From contig CAMYNJ010000134.1 of NCBI GenBank assembly GCA_947259795.1, positions 1-50,391 on the forward strand: a DNA stretch of 50,391 nucleotides. The letters are read 5' to 3'. The notes under the pieces were generated by a model that made no database searches, had not been told where the DNA came from, and saw only the letters and a list, made by a program, of their open reading frames with translations. Source of the stretch: an uncultured Alphaproteobacteria bacterium. Lineage in GTDB: Bacteria; Pseudomonadota; Alphaproteobacteria; UBA8366; JADFVY01. Position numbers and translations under genes: made by a program. Of the stretch, positions 24,995 to 34,301 are shown piece after piece (position 1 is the first letter of the stretch; the number at the start of each line of letters is the position of its first letter).

Positions 24995-25720
24995 ATGCAT
25001 CGCGCATTATTGATCCTGCCGTTGTTGTTGTTCACCGCGACGCCATCCCCGGCGCAGGAGGCGGTCGACCTCGAACTGGTCTTCGCGGCCGACGGGTCGG
25101 GGTCGATCGATGATGAGGAGATGGCGCTGCAGCGCGCCGGCTATGCGGCGGCGCTGGCGCATCCCAAAGTGCTGGCGGCGATCCGCGGCGGATACCTGCA
25201 GAAGATCGCCGTCGCCTTCGTCGAATGGGCGGCGCCCGAATCCCAGCACACCATCGTCGATTGGACGGTGATCGAGGACGAAGCTTCGGCTCGGGCGTTC
25301 GGCGCCAAGCTGATGGCGGCGCCGCGCGCCGTCTGGGGCTCCAATTCCATCAGCAACGCCATCCACTATTCCGCCAACCTGATCGAAACAAACGAGTTCG
25401 AAGGCACCCGCAAGGTGATCGACGTTTCCGGCGACGGCCCGCAGCGCAACGGCAGGCCGCTGGAACTGGTGCGCCAGACGACCTTGCTGAAGGGTATTAC
25501 GATCAACGCGCTGGTGGTGATCTCTGAGGGCGGCGGCTATCCCGGCCCCAGCGGCGAGCCGCTGAGCGAACATTACGCCAACGACGTGATCGGCGGCGCC
25601 GGCGCCTTCATGATGACCGCGGAATCGCGCGACGAATTCGCCGATGCTATTCTCAGGAAACTGATCCTGGAAGTGGCAGACGCACGCCAGACCGGCCGGC
25701 TTGCGGCAAACACCGAATGA
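24995..25720 (+). CDS. Secreted DUF1194 (VWA-like) protein
   Basis: ATG 24995 has a strong GGAGG five bases upstream and gives a 241-residue product with a signal peptide (about residues 1-20, ending SPAQ). The DUF1194 domain shows a metal-ion-dependent adhesion site start, VFAADGSGSID (DxSxS), then KIAVAFVEWAAPESQHTIVDW, RAVWGSNSISNAIHYSA and KVIDVSGDGPQRNGRPL, in keeping with a von Willebrand A fold. It is probably periplasmic; its ligand is unknown. The stop overlaps the next start as ATGA, so the two are translationally coupled. Confidence 0.88.
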   Translation: MHRALLILPLLLFTATPSPAQEAVDLELVFAADGSGSIDDEEMALQRAGYAAALAHPKVLAAIRGGYLQKIAVAFVEWAAPESQHTIVDWTVIEDEASARAFGAKLMAAPRAVWGSNSISNAIHYSANLIETNEFEGTRKVIDVSGDGPQRNGRPLELVRQTTLLKGITINALVVISEGGGYPGPSGEPLSEHYANDVIGGAGAFMMTAESRDEFADAILRKLILEVADARQTGRLAANTE

Positions 25721-26514
25721 GCGGCGCTATCGAATTCGACGAGAAGGAAGCGGCTGAGACTGAGCGATCCTACCTGACCGCCGATATCGTCGCTACCCGC
25801 GCCGGCGTGATGGAACTGCTGGCGCCCGGCCCGGGCAAGCGTGTGCTGGATGTGGGGTCGGGGCCGGGCCTGCTGCTGCGCGATATCGCCGGCGCCGTGG
25901 GACGGCGGGGCCTTGCGGCCGGAATCGACATCAGCGAGTCGATGGTGGCGATCGCGCGGCATCGCTGCCGGGACCTGACGAATGTCGAGATCGCAACCGG
26001 CGACGCCACCGCCCTGCCCTGGCCGGACGCGCATTTCGACCGCGCCGTCTCGACGCAGGTCTACGAATATGTGCCCGACCTCGCCGCTGCGCTGGCCGAG
26101 CTCGACCGCGTCCTGAAGCCCGGCGGGCGCGCCGTGATCATGGCGACCGACGCGGATACGATCCTGTTCAATTCCCGGGATAACGAAACGGCGGCGCGGA
26201 TCCGCGAGGCCTGGCCCCGGCATTGCGCGCGTCCCTTCCTGCCCCGCGAACTGCCGCAACTGCTCGGCGAGGCCGGGTTTTCAGTGATTGACCACCGGGT
26301 CCATGTCATCCTGAACCGCGAATTCACGCCGGACAATTTCGGCTACCACATGGCGCGCAGCATGTCGGTCTATGCGGCAAAACAGGGCCGCATCAGCAAG
26401 GACGAGGGCAAGGCGTGGGTGGCGTCGCTAGACCGCATGAGCCGCGACGGCGGCTTCTTTTTCAGCATGAACCGCTATCTGTTCGTGGCGACCAAACGGC
26501 CCCCGACCGCATGA
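25717..26514 (+). CDS. Class I SAM-dependent methyltransferase
   Basis: This 265-residue protein has motif I VLDVGSGPGLLLRDIA, GIDISESMVAIARHRC, motif III-like ATGDATALPWPDAHFDRAVSTQVYEYV and LKPGGRAVIMATD, the Methyltransf_11 pattern. The C-terminal part (YHMARSMSVYAAKQGRISKDEG) is not diagnostic of a substrate. Coupling by a four-base overlap to the DUF1194 gene is clear, but a functional link between a cytoplasmic methyltransferase and a secreted VWA-like protein is not. Confidence 0.82.
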   Translation: MSGAIEFDEKEAAETERSYLTADIVATRAGVMELLAPGPGKRVLDVGSGPGLLLRDIAGAVGRRGLAAGIDISESMVAIARHRCRDLTNVEIATGDATALPWPDAHFDRAVSTQVYEYVPDLAAALAELDRVLKPGGRAVIMATDADTILFNSRDNETAARIREAWPRHCARPFLPRELPQLLGEAGFSVIDHRVHVILNREFTPDNFGYHMARSMSVYAAKQGRISKDEGKAWVASLDRMSRDGGFFFSMNRYLFVATKRPPTA

Positions 26515-26578
26515 ACCCGGCTGCAGACGCCGAAATTCCCGCTTGCGGCGCGCAATGAATTAATCGAAGATCGAATAT

Positions 26579-27097
26579 ATGAACAGGGGAATCTCAATTC
26601 TTGCAGCGATAGCAACGCTGTCCATTCTTGCAGGCTGTACCACCAAGGAGGCCCCCAAGGATGCCGACACAACGCCGCCACCGGAAGCACCGAAGCCGCG
26701 GCAGGACATAGTATCAGGGTTCGCCGTCGCAATGGACGGCGATACCGTCATGATCGAAAAACGTAATCTGGACCTGTGGGGTATCGAGGCGCCCAGCCTC
26801 AGCAGCAGTGACGGATGGTTTTCCCGCGCCGCCCTGGACCGGTTCATCGGCGAAGGCGGCGAGCTTGTCTGCGTCGTCAAGGTCAAACGCAGGAAACGGC
26901 GCGACCAGGCCATCTGTTCCAACAACAAGGTCGGCGATGTTGGCCGGGCGATGCTGCAGAACGGGTGGGCGGTCGTCAACCGGGTGGACAAGAAAGGCCA
27001 GGATGTGGACTCTGTCCTGGCCGGCGTTTACGACCGTACCGAAAAACGTGCCCGCGACGCCCGCATCGGGCTGTGGACCAACTATCCGCTGCGTTAG
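26579..27097 (+). CDS. Staphylococcal-nuclease-like lipoprotein, probably inactive
   Basis: This 172-residue protein has a lipobox LSILAGC with Cys20 as the lipid attachment site, a Pro/Glu linker, and an SNase-like domain from about residue 44: VAMDGDTVMIEKRNLDLWGIEAPS, then RAALDRFIGEGG, RRDQAIC and LQNGWAVVNR. By alignment to staphylococcal nuclease (from memory), the catalytic Arg35 position is Asp, Asp40 is Glu and Glu43 is Ser, so nuclease activity is doubtful; the Arg87 position seems kept. It may be a binding protein on the inner face of the envelope. The stop lies 21 bases from the convergent prfC. Confidence 0.75.
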   Translation: MNRGISILAAIATLSILAGCTTKEAPKDADTTPPPEAPKPRQDIVSGFAVAMDGDTVMIEKRNLDLWGIEAPSLSSSDGWFSRAALDRFIGEGGELVCVVKVKRRKRRDQAICSNNKVGDVGRAMLQNGWAVVNRVDKKGQDVDSVLAGVYDRTEKRARDARIGLWTNYPLR

Positions 27098-27118
27098 CGC
27101 GGGCCATGTACCGTCGCC

Positions 27119-28708
27119 CTACGCCACCTGTTCCTTGGTCTTGAGGAAGCGGATATCGGGGAAGTCCTTCGCCGTACGATCCAGATGCCAGGCGTTGCGA
27201 GCCAGGAATACCGGCGCGCCGTCATGGTCGTCGGCCAGCGCTGAGCCGCTGGCGTCGGAGAATTTTTTCATCGCCTGGCTGTCGTCGGCTTCGATCCAAC
27301 GCGCCGTATAGAGTTCCGTCTGTTCGAAACGCACGGGGATGTCGTATTCGGTGCGGATACGGTCGGCCAGCACATCGAACTGCAGCGGCCCGACCACCCC
27401 GACGATCCAGTCCGATCCCAGCCGGGTGCGGAACGCCTGTGCCGCGCCCTCCTCGGCCAGTTGCGTCAGCGCCCGGCCGAGATGTTTGGCCCGCATCGGG
27501 TCTTCCGGACGGACGCGCTGCAGCAATTCCGGCGCGAAGGCCGGGATGCCGGTGAAATGGATCTCCTCGCCCTCGGTCAACGCGTCGCCGATCCGCAGAT
27601 TGCCATGATTCGGCAAGCCGACGATATCGCCGGCATGGGCCTCCTCGGCCAGTTCGCGGTCTCGCGCCAGGAACAGCACCGGCGCGCTCATCGCGATCAT
27701 CTTGCCGCTACGCACATGTTTCAGCTTCATGCCGCGCTTGAAATGGCCCGAGGCCAGCCGCATGAAGGCGATGCGGTCGCGATGCTTGGGATCCATGTTC
27801 GCCTGGATTTTGAAGACGACGCCGCTGACCTTTTTCTCCGTCGGCTCGATCGTGCGTTCCGCAGCCGGTTGCGGACGCGGCGGCGGGGCCAGATCGACCA
27901 GCCCCTGCAATAACTCGCCAACGCCGAAATTGTTGATCGCGCTGCCGAAGAAGATCGGCGTCATATGGCCCTCGCGATAAGACTGCATGTCGAATTCCGG
28001 CATCAGGCCGCGCGCCATTTCCACTTCTTCGCGCAGTTGGGCCACGGCGTAGTCGGGCAACAGCTCGTCCAGCCTCGGGTCGTCCAGGCCCTCGCAGCGC
28101 TCGGTCTCTTCCGGGCGTCCTTCCTTGGCCCGCGACAATAGCGCCAGGCGGTCATGCAACAAATCGTAACAGCCCAGAAAATTGCGGCCCATGCCGATCG
28201 GCCAGCTACCCGGCGTTACGTCCAGCGCCAGGGTCTGCTCGACCTCGTCGATCAGTTCGAACGGGTCGCGGCTTTCACGGTCCAACTTGTTGACGAAGGT
28301 GATGATCGGCATGTCGCGCAGTCGGCAGACCTCGAACAGCTTGCGGGTCTGCGCCTCGATGCCCTTGGCCGCGTCGATCACCATGACGGCGGAATCGACG
28401 GCGGTCAGCGTGCGGTAGGTGTCCTCGGAGAAATCCTCATGGCCCGGCGTGTCCAGGAGGTTGAAGGTGCAGCCCTGATATTCATAGGTCATTACCGACG
28501 AGGCAACAGAAATGCCGCGCTCGCGTTCCACCTTCATCCAGTCGGAATGGGCGCGCCGCTGCTCGCCGCGCGCCTTGACCGCGCCGGCCGCCTGGATCGC
28601 GCCGCCGAACAGCAGCAGCTTTTCCGTCAGCGTCGTCTTGCCCGCATCCGGATGCGAAATGATCGCGAATGTCCGTCGGCGCGAAACGACGTCGTTCTGC
28701 GTGGCCAT
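27119..28708 (-). CDS. prfC: Peptide chain release factor 3
   Basis: This 529-residue translational GTPase matches RF3 in length. GTPase motifs are G1 ISHPDAGKTTLTEKLLLFGGAI, the switch region ERERGISVASSVMTYEYQG, G3 LLDTPGHEDFSEDTYRTLTAVD and G4 VNKLDRESRDPFEL, followed by RF3-type domains II and III (EVTP-like LALDVTPGSWPIGMG; FMRLASGHFKRGMKLKHVRSGK; VVGPLQFDVLADRIRTEYD). RF3 removes RF1 and RF2 from the ribosome after peptide release. It appears monocistronic, convergent with the lipoprotein gene. Confidence 0.96.
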   Translation of the reverse strand: MATQNDVVSRRRTFAIISHPDAGKTTLTEKLLLFGGAIQAAGAVKARGEQRRAHSDWMKVERERGISVASSVMTYEYQGCTFNLLDTPGHEDFSEDTYRTLTAVDSAVMVIDAAKGIEAQTRKLFEVCRLRDMPIITFVNKLDRESRDPFELIDEVEQTLALDVTPGSWPIGMGRNFLGCYDLLHDRLALLSRAKEGRPEETERCEGLDDPRLDELLPDYAVAQLREEVEMARGLMPEFDMQSYREGHMTPIFFGSAINNFGVGELLQGLVDLAPPPRPQPAAERTIEPTEKKVSGVVFKIQANMDPKHRDRIAFMRLASGHFKRGMKLKHVRSGKMIAMSAPVLFLARDRELAEEAHAGDIVGLPNHGNLRIGDALTEGEEIHFTGIPAFAPELLQRVRPEDPMRAKHLGRALTQLAEEGAAQAFRTRLGSDWIVGVVGPLQFDVLADRIRTEYDIPVRFEQTELYTARWIEADDSQAMKKFSDASGSALADDHDGAPVFLARNAWHLDRTAKDFPDIRFLKTKEQVA

Positions 28709-28809
28709 GGTGAGCTAGCTCTCCAACAATAAAACAGCGCCCAACTGCAGGGGCGCGGCATGGGCAGGATATGGGGCAAGCGACGCCGAAACGCAAGTGG
28801 GGCGTCCCC

Positions 28810-29976
28810 CTATTCCGGGTGCCCGTTGTCCTTTTCGAAGGCGCCGGCGATGGCGGCGCCGAGCGAGCGGGCCATGCCCACGAGGCCGTTCGAAAATTGC
28901 TCGTCACCACCGCTGGCGTACCAGTCGTAATCCATCGGGTCGGGGATGGCGCGTTTCAGCAGGGTCGAGAACCGGTCCGACCAGGCGAATTCAAGGTCCA
29001 TCGCCAGGGCATAGGGCAGATGGGTCGCATAGAGATGCTTCGACATTTCGGGGGCGTCGGCCAGCTTCATGCGTTCATGTTCGGCGGTCGCCAGGAACAT
29101 CCGGAAACCGGCGATCTCGTCCAGCAGCTCGCGGCCCACCGCCGTCGGCGCCTTCATCAGCGTGAAAAACAGGACATTCATGGCGGCAATCAGGAAGGCG
29201 GCGACCCCCGCCATCGTCAATTCGACATTCTGCATCGCCGCATCTTCGTAGGTCATGGCGGCCAGCATGAAGGCGGCGCCGCTGATCATCACGCCGGTCA
29301 GCGTCGCCCCGACATTGGTGGCGTAGACGGGACCTTCCAGGTCGTCCTCCAGACGTTTGCGAAAGGCCTCCATGGCGACCCTCAGCCGTACCCCCTGCTT
29401 GCGGCCAATCACGATCTCGGTAACGCCGCGGAACAGTGCAGCCATCAAATGGCGTTCGGCGGCCGTCAACTGGCTGGGCCCCTTGTCGGTGCGCCGCAGG
29501 CCATAGAGGCAGCGTTTGGTCCGGATGACCCTGACATGCCCGCGAACCGCCAGGCTGAGCAGTTCCGCCGCCATCGCCTTCTCGTCGAACTCCATGCCGA
29601 CGATCTGGCGCACGGAGGCCGGCGACAGTCCATCGGGCGGATGGAAGCGCGGGAAGGCGACGCCGGGCAACGGATCACGCCCGTAAATGCTCCAGATCAG
29701 CATGTACCAGGCAAAGGGCGCGGCGACTGCGAGTGCCCAGACCCACACGCCGTTCCGGAAGGCCTGCGCGGGGGGCACGGGCGGCCGGGCCGGATCGCCG
29801 GCTTGCGGGGCCTCGTTCGGCGCCCACACGAAACTATCGCCGATCGACCAGTCCGGGCTCCAGTTCTCGTAGAAAAATCCGCCGACCAGCACCCCCGCCA
29901 AGACCACCACCGCAACCCCCGCCGTGGCGGCGAGGGATAGGGCCGAGAGCCTGAGGATGTGGTGTTTCATGGCCAT
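28810..29976 (-). CDS. Truncated DUF2207-type membrane protein (third paralogue)
   Basis: This 388-residue protein corresponds to the C-terminal membrane part of the two upstream DUF2207 proteins: a helix at about 10-32, another near 78-97, the segment IYGRDPLPGVAFPRFHPPDGLSPASVRQIVGMEFD (parallel to GRDP...PP-G-SPA...MGYD in the paralogues), two more helices and ELLDEIAGFRMFLATAEHERM. It lacks both the extracytoplasmic beta domain that gives DUF2207 its name and the Gly-rich C-terminal tail. It begins with its own helix, so it looks like a specialised short copy rather than a broken gene. It is the last gene of the LemA-DUF2207 operon. Confidence 0.75.
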   Translation of the reverse strand: MAMKHHILRLSALSLAATAGVAVVVLAGVLVGGFFYENWSPDWSIGDSFVWAPNEAPQAGDPARPPVPPAQAFRNGVWVWALAVAAPFAWYMLIWSIYGRDPLPGVAFPRFHPPDGLSPASVRQIVGMEFDEKAMAAELLSLAVRGHVRVIRTKRCLYGLRRTDKGPSQLTAAERHLMAALFRGVTEIVIGRKQGVRLRVAMEAFRKRLEDDLEGPVYATNVGATLTGVMISGAAFMLAAMTYEDAAMQNVELTMAGVAAFLIAAMNVLFFTLMKAPTAVGRELLDEIAGFRMFLATAEHERMKLADAPEMSKHLYATHLPYALAMDLEFAWSDRFSTLLKRAIPDPMDYDWYASGGDEQFSNGLVGMARSLGAAIAGAFEKDNGHPE

Positions 29977-30000
29977 GAATACCGGGCACCAAGGACGGTC

Positions 30001-31806
30001 CTACCAGCCACCGCCGCCCCCTCCTCCGCCCCCGCCGCCCGAAAAACCACCGCCTGAGAAGCCGCCGCCGGAGAAATCGCCACCTGAAAATCCGCCGCCC
30101 GAGCCGGAGGAAAAGCCGGAACTGCTGCCGGGCGGAGCCACGGCGGCCTGGGACAGCGATTCGCCGATGGACGACGAGAAACTCTCGCCGAAATTCGCCG
30201 CGGAAAAGCCCTCGGAATCCGTCGAGACATCGTACCAGTGCGGCTGGTAGCCGCCCGCCGCCATCCCCACCGCACCTCCGGCAGCGGCCAGCGCCAGCAC
30301 GTTGCGGAACTGATCGCCCCATTCGTTCTCGACGTCCAGAGCGATGGCATAGGGCAGGTATTTCTCGAACAGGGCGGGCGTGCGCTCGGGCGGGTGCAAG
30401 GTGTCCAAGCGGTTCTGTTCGGCCGTCGCCAGATACATCCGGAAGCCTTTCAAATGCTTCTTGACCTCATGCCCCAACGCGGTGGGTGCCGGCAGCAGGC
30501 GCTTGAACAGCATGTTGGTCAACACCAGCATTGCGATGCCGCAGGCTGCGATCCCGGCGGCACGCCAGCTTGTCTCGTTGATCGCCCCGTAGATCCATGG
30601 TGCGCCCGCGAAAAGGCTGGCAAAGAAACCGAAACCGTAGAGGCCGCCATTGCGGGTGTGATAGACGTCGTCGCACTCCCGCGTCACGGTGTTTTCATGT
30701 GTGCGGCGCGCCAGCCACGGTCTGCGTGCTTTGCTCTTTTTCAGGGTGACCCGGCGGGAATCCCTGAAGATTGAATTGAGATAAGCCCGTTCGCTGCGGC
30801 AAGCCGGCTCGTCTGCCGAATCTCCATTTCCCATGGATAGCCTGTGATAGCCATCCTCGGTGCGGTCGATCGTCAGAAATCCGTGAACCGCCAGATTGAC
30901 CACCGCCGCGGTCAGCGCCTTGTCGTCATATCCCATGCGCATGACGTAGCGCGCATGCGCGGGAGATACCTCATCGGGCGGCGCAAACAGAGGGATGATG
31001 GTCTTCATCGCCGGGTCGCGGCCCACAAGAACCCAGACAATCAGGTAATAGAGCAGCAGCGCGGCGAACAGGACCGCCGCAATCACCCAGTGCAGATTGT
31101 CCCAAAGCCACCAGCGCAACTCCTGGGCCCGGGTCGGCGTCGCCACATGGCCCTTGGGCCAGGCGACGACGATGGTGAAGCCCTCGCCGGGCGCCAGTTC
31201 ACGGGTGTTTTCGAAGGCGGAGCCAGCCTCCTCATCGGGAACAAGCTGCCAGTGCCGCCCGCGCTTGCCGAACGCGCCGGTATAGGCCTCGCGGCGGGTG
31301 ACGCTGGCGCCGTCCGGCAAAATAACGGTGGCGCGCACGTCACGGATCGGAAATTCCCAGCTGTTGCCGGTGACGTTCCAGTAGAGCTCGTCATGCCCGT
31401 CGAAGAAGCCGATTTGGCGGGTCGTGCGGTAGGTGATCCTGTAGGTGTATTCGCCGGACCGCAGCTGCACATTCTTCCGGCCGATATAGACACGCTGCAT
31501 ATTGCCCTGGGGTTTCTGGAACCAGGGCTCCGGCTCGCCGTCGCGCAGCACCTCCAGCACCGTGAATCCAACGCTGTGCCGGCGACCATTGGGCCAGCGG
31601 TAGATTGTGGGAAAGTCCCGGTAGATGCCGCGCTTGATCCTGTCGCCGCGGGCGAAAACGCGAATTGTCTCTGTGACCGTCAGCGCCCCGTCGGCGCCCA
31701 CCTCGATGCGGCTGTCGAAATTGAGGATACGTTCCTCCTGCGCCCGCGCCGGCGCAAATGACAGGAGCGCGAGAAAAAGAACAGTAATCGCGGCCAGACC
31801 GCGCAT
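30001..31806 (-). CDS. DUF2207 membrane protein with Gly-rich tail
   Basis: ATG 31806 (AAAGGA upstream) gives 601 residues; the open frame continues further upstream but lacks a signal sequence there. The signal peptide ends near ARAQE, then the DUF2207 domain: ILNFDSRIEVGADGALTVTETIRV, GIYRDFPTIYR, YTYRITYRTTRQIGFFDGHDELYWNVTGN. A helix near residues 245-265 is followed by a cytoplasmic part, two more helices and MYLATAEQNRLDTLHPPERTP. The tail is Ser/Gly repeats ending in about eleven Gly and a final Trp. Function unknown; such proteins commonly follow lemA. Confidence 0.88.
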   Translation of the reverse strand: MRGLAAITVLFLALLSFAPARAQEERILNFDSRIEVGADGALTVTETIRVFARGDRIKRGIYRDFPTIYRWPNGRRHSVGFTVLEVLRDGEPEPWFQKPQGNMQRVYIGRKNVQLRSGEYTYRITYRTTRQIGFFDGHDELYWNVTGNSWEFPIRDVRATVILPDGASVTRREAYTGAFGKRGRHWQLVPDEEAGSAFENTRELAPGEGFTIVVAWPKGHVATPTRAQELRWWLWDNLHWVIAAVLFAALLLYYLIVWVLVGRDPAMKTIIPLFAPPDEVSPAHARYVMRMGYDDKALTAAVVNLAVHGFLTIDRTEDGYHRLSMGNGDSADEPACRSERAYLNSIFRDSRRVTLKKSKARRPWLARRTHENTVTRECDDVYHTRNGGLYGFGFFASLFAGAPWIYGAINETSWRAAGIAACGIAMLVLTNMLFKRLLPAPTALGHEVKKHLKGFRMYLATAEQNRLDTLHPPERTPALFEKYLPYAIALDVENEWGDQFRNVLALAAAGGAVGMAAGGYQPHWYDVSTDSEGFSAANFGESFSSSIGESLSQAAVAPPGSSSGFSSGSGGGFSGGDFSGGGFSGGGFSGGGGGGGGGGGW

Positions 31807-31835
31807 TTGGAAATCCTTTCCGTCTGGGCGCGGCC

Positions 31836-33587
31836 CTACCAACCGCCACCGCCGCCGCCGCCACCGCCACCGCCGGACGAGCCGCCGCCGCCCGAGCCCG
31901 AGGAGCCGGAGGAGCCGGAGGAACTGGGCGGCGTTGCGGCCGATGCGATGGAACCGCCGATCGAGGAACCAAGGCTGCTGGTGAAGCGGCCGGGCGACGA
32001 CCAGCCTCCGTAGCCACGCCGGCCGTGATACCAGCGCGGATGATAGCCGACCTCCTCGCCGCCGGTCGATGCGTCGGCGAAGACATCCGCGAACTGCTCG
32101 CCCCATTCGTTTTCCACATCCAGCGCCATGGCGTAGGGCAGGTATTTCTCGAACAGTTCCGGCGTGCGCTCCGGCGGGTGCAGCAGGTTGAGGCGGTTCT
32201 GCTCGGCCGTGGCCAGATACATCCTGAAGCCCTCGATCTCGTCCATGATCGCGCGGCCTTGAAGGGTCGGCGCCTTCAACAGGAGAAAGAACAGCCCGTT
32301 GAGCAGGACCAGGCCACCGATGCCGACAATCATTGCAGTCATTCCCTCCGGCCCGAGCATATTGACGGCTAAGACCCCCAGGAAAAACAGCGCCAATATG
32401 CTGAGCCCGACCCCTAAGGCAAACCAACCCAGGTTGCGCCGGAAATGGGCGCCTTCGAAATCGACCGACAGGGCAGTGTTGAGGGCGTCCACGGCCGGTT
32501 TGAGGCGTGCGTGATTGCCGTCGCGGATCGAGGCGCTGTCGCCCCACATGAAGAGCGCGCGCTCCAGCGCGTTCTCGCCGGGCGAAAGCTTCACCCCGAA
32601 GCCCTTGTCGTTGCGCCGCAGCCGGTATTCGTCACCGCCCTCGTCTTCGATGACAAGCTTGCCCTTGACGGCGAGGCTGACGATGGCGGCGCCGATCGCC
32701 TTGCTGTCGAAACCCATGCGTGTCACGAAGCGGGCAGCAGCCGGCGATATGCCCACCGGCGGGCGCCATCGGGGAATGACCGTGCCGCCCTCCGGGTCGC
32801 GGCCGACACGCCGCCAGATGAAGACATAAAAGGCCAAAATGAACAGCCACGCAAAGACCGTGGCCACATAGCCGGTATAGGCCCGCAGCCGCCACAGGAA
32901 TTCGTCGATTGGCGTCGGCGGCGCCACGATCCCTTTCGGGAAGGCGACGGCGACGGTCAGTCCCTCATAGGGACGAAGCATGGATGTGGTCGCGAAGGTC
33001 GGGTTGCCGTTATCGTCGGTCCGATAGGACCAGGCCGTGCCCCTGGCACCCTGGATGCCGGTATAGCCCGCCTGGCGGATCACCGAGGCGCCCTCGGGCA
33101 GATGGATCGTCACACTGGCATAGTCGATCGGGAACACCCAGCCATTGCCGGTGACGTTCCAATAGAGCTCGTCGAAGTCCTCGTGAAAGGCAATCTGGCG
33201 GTCGGTCCTGTAGGTCAGGCGATAGGTATATTCGCCCCGCGGCAGATAAAGGTCTTTCTTGCCGACATAGACCCGCATGCCATTCGACATGTTCTTGGTG
33301 AACCAGTTCTCCGCCCTGCCGTCGCGCAGAACCTCGACGACTTCGAATCCGACGATATGGGTCTCGCCACCGCGCCCCTTATAAACCGTCGGAAAGTCCC
33401 GGTAGATACCGCGTTTGATTTCGTATCCTTCGGCCCGCACCCTGATGGTTTCAATCACGGTCAACTCGCCGTCGTCGGCGACCGTGACATCGCTGTCGAA
33501 GGAAATAATGCGCTCTTCCGCCAGCGCCGGCACGGCCAGGCCCAGCAGCGCCGCACAGAAGCCGAGGATGCGGAGGAACCGCGCCAT
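31836..33587 (-). CDS. DUF2207 membrane protein with Gly-rich tail
   Basis: This 583-residue paralogue of the following gene has the same architecture: signal peptide (about residues 1-23), DUF2207 beta domain (IISFDSDVTVADDGELTVIETI; GIYRDFPTVY; DELYWNVTGNGW), a helix near 240-260, a cytoplasmic segment beginning RRVGRDPEGGTVIPRW, two adjacent helices near 400-440 and MYLATAEQNRLNLLHPPERTPELFEKYLPYAMALDVENEW. It also ends with a Ser/Gly repeat, a long Gly run and Trp. It lies 11 bases after lemA. The repeated ending in two paralogues suggests the Gly-Trp tail is functional. Confidence 0.88.
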   Translation of the reverse strand: MARFLRILGFCAALLGLAVPALAEERIISFDSDVTVADDGELTVIETIRVRAEGYEIKRGIYRDFPTVYKGRGGETHIVGFEVVEVLRDGRAENWFTKNMSNGMRVYVGKKDLYLPRGEYTYRLTYRTDRQIAFHEDFDELYWNVTGNGWVFPIDYASVTIHLPEGASVIRQAGYTGIQGARGTAWSYRTDDNGNPTFATTSMLRPYEGLTVAVAFPKGIVAPPTPIDEFLWRLRAYTGYVATVFAWLFILAFYVFIWRRVGRDPEGGTVIPRWRPPVGISPAAARFVTRMGFDSKAIGAAIVSLAVKGKLVIEDEGGDEYRLRRNDKGFGVKLSPGENALERALFMWGDSASIRDGNHARLKPAVDALNTALSVDFEGAHFRRNLGWFALGVGLSILALFFLGVLAVNMLGPEGMTAMIVGIGGLVLLNGLFFLLLKAPTLQGRAIMDEIEGFRMYLATAEQNRLNLLHPPERTPELFEKYLPYAMALDVENEWGEQFADVFADASTGGEEVGYHPRWYHGRRGYGGWSSPGRFTSSLGSSIGGSIASAATPPSSSGSSGSSGSGGGGSSGGGGGGGGGGGW

Positions 33588-33598
33588 GGTCCGCCCCT

Positions 33599-34153
33599 TT
33601 ATGAGAAACTGACCTGCGGCACCGCGCGGTCGGCCTCGTTTTCGATCTCGAAAAACTCCGCCTGCACGAAGCCGAAGCTGCCAGCGATGAGGTTCGAAGG
33701 GAAGGATTCGATCAGGACGTTCAGGTTGCGCACGGTGCCGTTATAATAGCGTCGCGCCATCTGGATTTCGTCTTCCAGCGAGGAAAGCTGCTCATGCAGG
33801 TTCATGAAGTTCTCGTTGGCCTTCAGTTCCGGATAGGCCTCGGCCACGGCGAAAACATTGGCCAGCGCCTGGCCCAGCATGCCCTCCAGCTTGCCGCGCT
33901 CAGCCGGCGAGCTCGCTTGGCCGGTGCGCGAACGCGCCTCGGTCACCTTTTCCAGCACGCCCTTTTCGTGGCCGACATAGCCCTTGACGGCCTCGACCAG
34001 GTTGGGGATCAGGTTCGAACGCCGCTTCAACTGCGTTTCGATACCGCTCCAGCCCTCCTCCACGAGATTCCTGTTATAGACCAGCTTGTTGTAGATCAGG
34101 ACGCCCCACAGGCCGAGCAGGCCCAGAATCACGATCGGAACGATATATTCCAT
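33599..34153 (-). CDS. LemA family protein
   Basis: From ATG 34153 (GGGGGA about 9 bases upstream) the protein has 184 residues, the usual size of LemA. It has one N-terminal helix (VPIVILGLLGLWGVLIY) and the LemA core YNRNLVEEGWSGIETQLKRRSNLIPNLVEAVKGYVGHEK, AVAEAYPELKANENFMNLHEQLSSLEDEIQMARRYYNGTVRNLN and SFPSNLIAGSFGF. The fold is a long helical bundle in the envelope; its role is not established. It heads a four-gene operon with three DUF2207-type proteins, and the 148-base gap upstream is shared with a divergent LysE exporter gene. Confidence 0.93.
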   Translation of the reverse strand: MEYIVPIVILGLLGLWGVLIYNKLVYNRNLVEEGWSGIETQLKRRSNLIPNLVEAVKGYVGHEKGVLEKVTEARSRTGQASSPAERGKLEGMLGQALANVFAVAEAYPELKANENFMNLHEQLSSLEDEIQMARRYYNGTVRNLNVLIESFPSNLIAGSFGFVQAEFFEIENEADRAVPQVSFS

Positions 34154-34301
34154 GGCTTTTGTCCCCCAGAAAGTCCCGCCTGCCGGAACGAACGCACGCA
34201 TTGAACCATTTGCAGGCAAGGAAATGGTTAATACCGCGCGGATTTTCGCATATTTCGGACCGGGCTCTAAAGCTTTATAGTCCTGCCGGCCGCCCGATAC
34301 G

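Noticed and set aside
31807-32547. Upstream extension of the 30001-31806 frame to a protein of about 850 residues
   Set aside because: It runs antisense-free but out of frame through the preceding DUF2207 gene on the same strand, is Arg/Pro-rich, and precedes a clear signal peptide at 31806.
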